Origin: SIG636 sp045592105
Lineage (GTDB): Bacteria; Bacillota; Clostridia; Oscillospirales; CAG-382
DNA length: 11,543 bases
Direction of reading: 5' to 3'
NCBI GenBank assembly: GCA_045592105.1
Contig: JAZNUB010000019.1
Span: forward strand, 1-11,543
Shown: piece by piece, positions 6,549 to 11,543 of the stretch
Layout: every line of letters starts with the position of its first letter
Numbering within the stretch: position 1 is the first letter of the stretch
The notes under the pieces: generated by a model
The model's database searches: none
The model's input: only the letters and a program-made list of their open reading frames with translations
Told to the model about the DNA's origin: nothing
Program-made: the position numbers and the translations under genes

Positions 6549-8090
6549 ATGATAGATCTAAAAGGCAGAAAAGCACGTTATTTATTAGTATATCCCGACT
6601 ATACGGACAGAGACCTAAGGGGCAAGCAAACGGGCGGTAATTACAGCGAAGGGCTTGCTTCTATTTCCGCGGTGTTAAAGCAAAGCGGGCACACGGTTGG
6701 GCTTTTGCACCTTTTGTACCTCCACGAGGAAGAGGATTTTAAAAACAAGCTTCGCGAGAAGGGCGAGTATGATATTATAGGCTTCTCCATACGCACCACG
6801 GCGTTTCCCGATTGCAAGCAGTATATAAAATGGGCAAAAGAGGTTTATCCCAACGCATTTATCACCTGCGGCAGCTACCACTGCACCTTGGTGCCTGAGG
6901 AGGTTATTGCCGTTGACGGTGTGGACTGCGTTACTATCGGTGACGGTGAGTACGCCGAGCTTGAGCTTTGCGATAAGATGAGCGCGGGTGAGGACTACAC
7001 AAGCATAGAAAGCAAATGGTTTAAGCTTAAGGACGGCACTATTATAAGAAACCCCGTGCGCCCCCTGTTTGCAGACCTTGACCGTTTGCCCATCCCCGAT
7101 TTTGACCTGTTTGACTATGCTAACCTTGAAAGCGTTAAGGTAGATACGGCTATCGTTGTTGTAAGCAGAGGCTGTTTTTATAACTGTACCTACTGCGGCA
7201 ACGGCAACTTCCGCAAGGTTTACCCCAACAAGAAGATATACGCACGCTTCCGCAGCCCCGAAAACGCTATACTTTACCTAAAAACCTTGCTTTCCAAGTA
7301 CCCTAACATTAAATACATCAATTTCCGTGATGCCATATTCAATATGTTTCCCGATTGGTTTGATACGTTTATTGAGCTTTACAAGAAAGAGATACATTTG
7401 CCCTGCACGGGTAATATCCGCTTTGATATACTTACAGAGGATACCGTGCGTAAAATGAAGGAAGCGGGCTTTTACACCATAGATATGGGGCTTGAAAGCG
7501 GCGACCAAGAGATGCGCTTTAAGTATCTAAAGCGTTTCCAAACCGACGAAATGCTTATAAACTGTAGCCAATGGTTCCATAAGCACGGCATAGCACAGCT
7601 AACCTATAACATAATAGGGCTTCCGCACGAAACCATACACGGCGCGCTTAAAACCATTAAGCTTAACGCCAAAATGAAGAGTGACAGGGTTATCCCCAAC
7701 ATCTTCTATCCCTACCCCGGAACAAAGCTTCACGATATAGCTAAGGAAGCAGGGTATTTGCCCGAGGTTATCTCGCCCGATTGCCGTGTACCCTTGGTAC
7801 AGCCCAACTTCCCCGAGCACGAGGTTTTGTTTATAGAGGCGTACTTTATGCACTACGTTAAGCGCTATAAAAAGGCTTATAAAATAGGCGGCAAGCGCGG
7901 TGCGCGTATGGAAAAACGCCTTGACAAGGCGATTACGGAGCGTAGCGTTGGAAGCTACAAGCGCAGGGTTTGGATACACGATAAATACGCGGCTATGCGT
8001 AACGGGCTTAAGGATTTCCTTGTAAACCACATGCCCAAGTTCTATTTATTCCTGCGCCGCAAGAAGCATAAGAAGAAGGCACAGGGATAA
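6549..8090 (+). CDS. Cobalamin-binding-type radical SAM protein, substrate unknown
   Basis: A 513-residue enzyme expected to cleave S-adenosylmethionine with a 4Fe-4S cluster and start radical chemistry. The N-terminal part (about 10-145) has the layout of the B12-binding domain of class B radical SAM proteins: YLLVYPDY at the start, CGSYHCTLVPEE at 107-118 and IGDGEYAELE at 130-139. The linker contains the common LPIPDFDLFDY (180-190). The radical SAM core follows with its cluster motif C209-x3-C213-x2-C216, then MGLESGDQE and NIIGLPHET, typical of later core strands. The C-terminal 110 residues end in a very basic tail (RRKKHKKK) that could bind nucleic acid or membrane; that is inference. 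No membrane segment is seen. It starts 17 nt after polA, with AAAGGA upstream of the ATG, and ends 2 nt before rsmI. Related enzymes modify lipids, cofactors, peptides or sugars; the substrate cannot be read from the sequence. Confidence 0.85.
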   Translation: MIDLKGRKARYLLVYPDYTDRDLRGKQTGGNYSEGLASISAVLKQSGHTVGLLHLLYLHEEEDFKNKLREKGEYDIIGFSIRTTAFPDCKQYIKWAKEVYPNAFITCGSYHCTLVPEEVIAVDGVDCVTIGDGEYAELELCDKMSAGEDYTSIESKWFKLKDGTIIRNPVRPLFADLDRLPIPDFDLFDYANLESVKVDTAIVVVSRGCFYNCTYCGNGNFRKVYPNKKIYARFRSPENAILYLKTLLSKYPNIKYINFRDAIFNMFPDWFDTFIELYKKEIHLPCTGNIRFDILTEDTVRKMKEAGFYTIDMGLESGDQEMRFKYLKRFQTDEMLINCSQWFHKHGIAQLTYNIIGLPHETIHGALKTIKLNAKMKSDRVIPNIFYPYPGTKLHDIAKEAGYLPEVISPDCRVPLVQPNFPEHEVLFIEAYFMHYVKRYKKAYKIGGKRGARMEKRLDKAITERSVGSYKRRVWIHDKYAAMRNGLKDFLVNHMPKFYLFLRRKKHKKKAQG

Positions 8091-8092
8091 TT

Positions 8093-8926
8093 ATGGCAGG
8101 TATCTTATATGTTGTTCCCACGCCGATAGGCAACCTTGGCGATATAAGCCCCCGCGCAAAGCAAACGCTTGAGGAGTGCGATTTTGTTGCCTGTGAGGAT
8201 ACGCGCGTTGGCGGCAAGCTGCTTTTCCTGCTTGAGATTAAAAAGGAGCTTGTTAAGCATCACGACCACAATAAAAAGCAAAGTGCCGCATATATAACGG
8301 AGCGTTTGCTGAAAGGCGAAAGCTGTGCGCTTATCAGCGATGCGGGTACACCCGCCGTTTCCGACCCCGGCGAGGTGCTTGTTGCCGCTTGCCACAAGGC
8401 AGGCGTTAAGGTTGTGCCGCTTCCCGGCCCGTGCGCGGCAGTTTGTGCGCTATCCGCTTCGGGCTTGCCCAGCAAGCGGTTTGTGTTTGAAGGCTTCCTG
8501 CCCGACAAGGGAAAGGAGAGAAAGGAAAGGCTTTCTGCTTTAGCGGCCGAAACACGCACCGCTATCGTTTACACCACCCCGCACGACCTTGCTAAGGATA
8601 TAGCCGAGCTGTATACTGCCTTGGGCAACCGCCGTCTTACGCTTACGCGTGAGCTTACGAAGGTAAACGAGCAGATTTGCCCCACCACCTTAAAGGAAGC
8701 GCAAAGCCTTGTAGAAAGCGGCGATATACCGCAAAAGGGCGAGCTTGCGCTGATTATTGAGGGGGCGGACGAAGCCGCTTTTGACGAGAACGCGTTCTGG
8801 GCTGATATGGATATACCAACCCACGTGGCGCACTACCAAGCACTTGGCTTTTCGAAAATGGACGCCATAAAAAAAGCCGCAAAGGATAGAGGCGTTGCCA
8901 AATCCGTGGTTTATAACGAGGTATAA
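8093..8926 (+). CDS. rsmI: 16S rRNA (cytidine1402-2'-O)-methyltransferase RsmI
   Basis: A 277-residue member of the tetrapyrrole-methylase fold family that methylates the ribose of C1402 in the decoding centre of 16S rRNA with S-adenosylmethionine. Diagnostic motifs are VPTPIGNLGDISPRA at 8-22, CEDTR at 34-38, ISDAGTPAVSDPG at 81-93 and LPGPCAAVCALSASGLP at 110-126, which together form the cofactor pocket. Length matches E. coli RsmI. The ATG is 2 nt past the stop of the radical SAM gene, with CAGGGAT overlapping the end of that gene, so translation is probably coupled. It is the last gene of the polA operon and is followed directly by a strong terminator. The N4 methylation partner RsmH is not in the window. 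Confidence 0.96.
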   Translation: MAGILYVVPTPIGNLGDISPRAKQTLEECDFVACEDTRVGGKLLFLLEIKKELVKHHDHNKKQSAAYITERLLKGESCALISDAGTPAVSDPGEVLVAACHKAGVKVVPLPGPCAAVCALSASGLPSKRFVFEGFLPDKGKERKERLSALAAETRTAIVYTTPHDLAKDIAELYTALGNRRLTLTRELTKVNEQICPTTLKEAQSLVESGDIPQKGELALIIEGADEAAFDENAFWADMDIPTHVAHYQALGFSKMDAIKKAAKDRGVAKSVVYNEV

Positions 8927-8934
8927 AAAACAAG

Positions 8935-8974
8935 CTACCCGAAGAAGAGAAAAACAAAACTCTTTTTCGGGTAG
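8935..8974 (+). terminator. Terminator of the polA - radical SAM - rsmI operon
   Basis: CTACCCGAAGAAGAG (8935-8949) pairs with CTCTTTTTCGGGTAG (8960-8974), a 15-bp stem with one G-U wobble and a 10-base loop, followed by TTATTTTATAG. It starts 8 nt after the rsmI stop. Confidence 0.88.
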
Positions 8975-9074
8975 TTATTTTATAGTGATATTTTATTCCC
9001 CTTTTTTAACTCGCAAGGCGAATAAAACTTTATTGCTTAACTATTAAAGCAACCCGCCTGAAAAATGCGGTTAA

Positions 9075-9115
9075 TTAACAAAAAAGTTCGAATACACTTA
9101 ACAAAAAAGCTCAAA
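9075..9115 (+). promoter_or_regulatory. Candidate Pho box: four TTAACA-like hexamers at 11-12 bp period
   Basis: The hexamers are TTAACA (9075-9080), TTCGAA (9087-9092), TTAACA (9098-9103) and CTCAAA (9110-9115), starting 12, 11 and 12 bp apart. The two 20-bp units (9075-9094 and 9098-9117) match at 18 of 20 positions. The array ends 6 bp before the -35 box, at roughly -81 to -41 from the expected transcript start. Bacillus PhoP binds TTAACA-like direct repeats with this spacing and position, and the gene downstream is a secreted phosphoesterase. Two hexamers fit the consensus fully and two only partly, so another helix-phased activator is possible. Confidence 0.5.
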
Positions 9116-9121
9116 TAAATG

Positions 9122-9149
9122 TTGATTTTTTTGGGGATTATGATATAAT
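9122..9149 (+). promoter_or_regulatory. Extended -10 promoter of the metallophosphoesterase gene
   Basis: TTGATT (9122-9127) is 16 bp from a consensus TATAAT (9144-9149), and TGA just before it makes an extended -10 (TG-n-TATAAT). The expected start near 9156 gives a leader of about 36 nt to the ATG at 9192. The partial -35 would suit a promoter helped by an activator bound upstream. Confidence 0.75.
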
Positions 9150-9191
9150 TATACATATAAAGAATTAAACAAAAAACGTAGGAGGAACGGT

Positions 9192-11543
9192 ATGAATAAC
9201 GCAAAAAAAGCGATACTTAGCACAGGAAAAAAACAAACAATAAAAACGTTTCTTTGCTTATTCCTTATCGCAGCTATGCTTCTCCCCTTGATTCCCGAAG
9301 GTTCTTTACACGTTGACGCGCTTAACAGCACCTTTGGCCCCGTTACGTCTGTAACGTCTTCCGTGAACGGATCGTATATAACCGGCAAGCCCGGTGTATA
9401 TATCATGGGTGACGGATACGCGATAACATGGGTAACCTCGTTTAAAGGCATAGGCTGGCTTACCTATACCAAAAACGGTCAAGAAGTAACCGTTTATGAC
9501 GAAAGAAACGGCATTTTGCGTTCTTTCGATGCTATCCATACCGTTAAGGTGCCAGAAGAGGATTATCAGTACCTTTGCAATGGGTACACGGTACACTCTA
9601 AGGAAGTAACCTCGCACGATTACGCTACAACCGCTTACGGCGTTGAATGCTCCTACACAACAAAGCTGAAGGACACAAAGCCCGGTGTGAATGAAGATGT
9701 TGACATTCTCACTTTAACAGATGTTCACGATACCCCTTCAAGAGCGAACAATTCCTTTGACTTTTATAAAAAGTACTTCAATGATGTGAACTTCGACCCG
9801 AATATTGTTGTTTTTAGCGGTGACGTTGTTACATATGTTGATGAAACTACTATAAATCTGATGTTTGAAATAATGGGCAACTCAACTCTTGGGCAATACC
9901 CTATTGTTTTCTGCCGTGGTAACCACGAAGTGAGAGGTACAGCCGCAGAAAGGCTTATTGATTATTACCCCTCTAAAACTGGTGAGTTTTATTTTGATTT
10001 CACGTTTGGCTCGCTTTGGGGTGTTGTTGTAGACACCGGCGAAAACAAGCCCGATACGCACGAGGTATACGGTTTTATTTCTAATTCCGCCGTATATCTA
10101 AAAAAGCAAGAAAACTGGCTAAGAACTCTTGAAAAGCCCACAGACCCCAACATAAAATACCGTTTGGGCGTTTACCATATACCAACACTGGAAACCTTAG
10201 GCAAAAGACTTTATCATTCAAGCGATGGAGCAATAGAGGAATTTTTCTACGGAACGAATATAACCGATTCTCTTGCACATCTTGACCTTCAGTTTGGTAT
10301 AGCAGGCCACGAGCACAAATATAGGCTGTATGACCATTCAATCAGATATTCAGATTCCATAGTGGGTATGTCGGACACGGATGCCGCCGCGTATATGGTT
10401 GGCGCAACCGATGAATTTATTGCAACTATAAACGGTTTACCTCAATACGAACACGGCGGTGTGGACAAGTATTACAAAGACGGTGCAGAAATTAGCCTTG
10501 TCAAAAGCTCTGTAAGCCACACAACGTATTGTGCAGGCGGCAAAACGCTGGGAACAGCCTTTGTTAAGCTTAACGCAGGGGACGGTGCTAACGGTACTGC
10601 AACGCTTTACGCCTTAGACCATTCGGGAAACGAAATCAAAGTAACGGACGATGGTTCTAAAGACACCTCCGGCAGCGGAACAACGTTTTCATCAAAAAGC
10701 AACCCCAAAAAGATTGCGTTCCCCATACCCCAAAACACAACCGCGCCTAACCCAGTAATATCCGGTTCTGCTTACGGAAGAAGTAACCTTTTCAAACCGG
10801 GTAAAATAGTCTGGTCGAATAACAATGCAGTAGACGGAAAATACTGTAGTGCCTCTAAAACCAATGCATCCGTTGCAATTGAAGGCGCACCTGCCGTTTT
10901 CGAATCCGGCGGAGATTGGTACAACGTTGTTTGGACAACCAATGTTGCCGCCGCAGGCTTTGTACAACTTGTCTACGACGGAAAACAGTATCAGTACTTT
11001 GACGAGGTTGGCGGAATACGAAGATGCTCGGATGTTATTCACACCGTAAAGGTGCCTAAAAAATTTCTTAACAATAACAAGTATTTCGTAGGTAACTTTA
11101 CGGTTACCCACGAAGATGGGCAGATAACGTATTACAGCGGCAATTTCTGTACGAGCGATGCATATATTTTTGAAGACAGAAGCAATGAAAAAACGCCTAA
11201 CGTTTTGGTTTACGGCAACTACAAAAACGATATGGCAATTGCCTCCACCTTGGCAGGCAAGGCAATTGAAGGGCTTAGCTCGGACTATTCCTTTATCGCC
11301 GCAACGGGTGACCTTTGCTATATCAGCGCAGGCACCAATAAAGCAACCAACCCCTCTCCCGTCCCCGGTAACGATGCAGGTTTCCGCGATATTTTTGAGG
11401 CTGCATCTGCGCTTTCCGGCGGTACAAAGCTTATCGTGTTCTCCAGAGGTAATGCGGAATGCAGAGGCTTCTATGCAACTGAGCTTATCAAATACATACC
11501 TACCGTAACGGGTGAGTTCTACTACGCCTTCAACTACGGCGAC
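9192..11543 (+). CDS. Secreted tandem metallophosphoesterase, second module degenerate (3' end outside window)
   Basis: An open frame of 784 codons without stop to the window edge. AGGAGG at 9180-9185 lies 6 nt before the ATG. Residues 1-43 are a signal peptide (basic start, FLCLFLIAAMLLPLIP core, cut probably after VDA), so the protein acts outside the cell. Module 1 (about 46-540) has a beta-sandwich-like N-terminal part as in purple acid phosphatases, then a calcineurin-like phosphoesterase with the full dimetal set: D177-x-H179, D211 in SGDVV, N244-H245 in RGNHE, H329, and H373-x-H375 in AGHEH. Module 2 (about 545 onward) repeats the plan: IHTVKVP occurs at 115 and again at 616, TGEFY and RGN recur, but D177/H179 become N676/K678 and H245 becomes A755, while TGD707 stays. 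It is probably non-catalytic. Substrate is unknown; phosphomonoesters, phosphodiesters or nucleotides are possible. Neighbouring promoter elements hint at phosphate control (inference). Confidence 0.88.
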   Translation, partial: MNNAKKAILSTGKKQTIKTFLCLFLIAAMLLPLIPEGSLHVDALNSTFGPVTSVTSSVNGSYITGKPGVYIMGDGYAITWVTSFKGIGWLTYTKNGQEVTVYDERNGILRSFDAIHTVKVPEEDYQYLCNGYTVHSKEVTSHDYATTAYGVECSYTTKLKDTKPGVNEDVDILTLTDVHDTPSRANNSFDFYKKYFNDVNFDPNIVVFSGDVVTYVDETTINLMFEIMGNSTLGQYPIVFCRGNHEVRGTAAERLIDYYPSKTGEFYFDFTFGSLWGVVVDTGENKPDTHEVYGFISNSAVYLKKQENWLRTLEKPTDPNIKYRLGVYHIPTLETLGKRLYHSSDGAIEEFFYGTNITDSLAHLDLQFGIAGHEHKYRLYDHSIRYSDSIVGMSDTDAAAYMVGATDEFIATINGLPQYEHGGVDKYYKDGAEISLVKSSVSHTTYCAGGKTLGTAFVKLNAGDGANGTATLYALDHSGNEIKVTDDGSKDTSGSGTTFSSKSNPKKIAFPIPQNTTAPNPVISGSAYGRSNLFKPGKIVWSNNNAVDGKYCSASKTNASVAIEGAPAVFESGGDWYNVVWTTNVAAAGFVQLVYDGKQYQYFDEVGGIRRCSDVIHTVKVPKKFLNNNKYFVGNFTVTHEDGQITYYSGNFCTSDAYIFEDRSNEKTPNVLVYGNYKNDMAIASTLAGKAIEGLSSDYSFIAATGDLCYISAGTNKATNPSPVPGNDAGFRDIFEAASALSGGTKLIVFSRGNAECRGFYATELIKYIPTVTGEFYYAFNYGD

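Noticed and set aside
9051..9074. Small CCGC...GCGG hairpin upstream of the Pho-box-like repeats
   Set aside because: The stem is only 4-6 bp with a bulge and lacks a U tract, so it is not convincing as a terminator or operator.
9149..11111. Minus-strand frames of 86-139 codons opposite the metallophosphoesterase
   Set aside because: The plus strand has one uninterrupted 784-codon frame with a signal peptide and conserved ligands; the antisense frames have no supporting features.
11158..11508. Plus-strand 116-codon frame near the right edge
   Set aside because: It is an out-of-frame reading of the second metallophosphoesterase module, whose own frame continues to the window edge.
1..11543. 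CRISPR array, tRNA, rRNA, riboswitch, defence island
   Set aside because: I saw no regularly spaced repeats, cloverleaf or conserved aptamer pattern, and no genes of known defence families.

Overview
The window looks like a chromosomal segment of a low-to-mid GC anaerobic Clostridia-type Bacillota. The evidence is a short S20 protein and strong purine-rich Shine-Dalgarno sites, near-consensus sigma-A promoters with 16-17 bp spacers, a rubrerythrin, a DNA polymerase I without proofreading residues, InlB-type surface repeats, and an IS1182-like transposase remnant. No species can be named from the sequence alone.

Layout. Bases 1-318 hold the 3' end of an IS1182-like transposase, two hairpins, and a non-coding tail with an imperfect inverted repeat. 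Bases 319-3922 carry four minus-strand genes: a membrane-anchored InlB-repeat surface protein, rpsT (S20, TTG start), an unrecognised PAS-like protein with a degenerate ATPase-like C-terminus (TTG start), and rubrerythrin. Promoters are visible for rubrerythrin, rpsT and the surface protein; hairpin terminators separate the units. At about 3894-3971 rubrerythrin and polA have divergent promoters with their -35 boxes 20 bp apart and an imperfect palindrome between them. Bases 4009-8926 are a tight plus-strand operon, polA - cobalamin-binding-type radical SAM protein - rsmI, with gaps of 17 and 2 nt and a strong terminator. Bases 9192-11543 are the 5' part of a large secreted metallophosphoesterase that runs off the right edge.

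Most noteworthy. (1) The metallophosphoesterase consists of two homologous modules. The first has every expected metal ligand. In the second, the DxH motif reads NYK and GNHE reads GNAE, so it looks like a pseudoenzyme copy. (2) Just upstream of its extended -10 promoter are four TTAACA-like hexamers at 11-12 bp period. This arrangement resembles a Bacillus-type PhoP (Pho) box and would fit control by phosphate starvation. (3) A radical SAM enzyme of unknown substrate sits in one operon between polA and rsmI. (4) A sensor-like protein without recognisable phosphoacceptor His or ATP-binding Asn lies between rubrerythrin and rpsT. I saw no CRISPR array, tRNA or rRNA.
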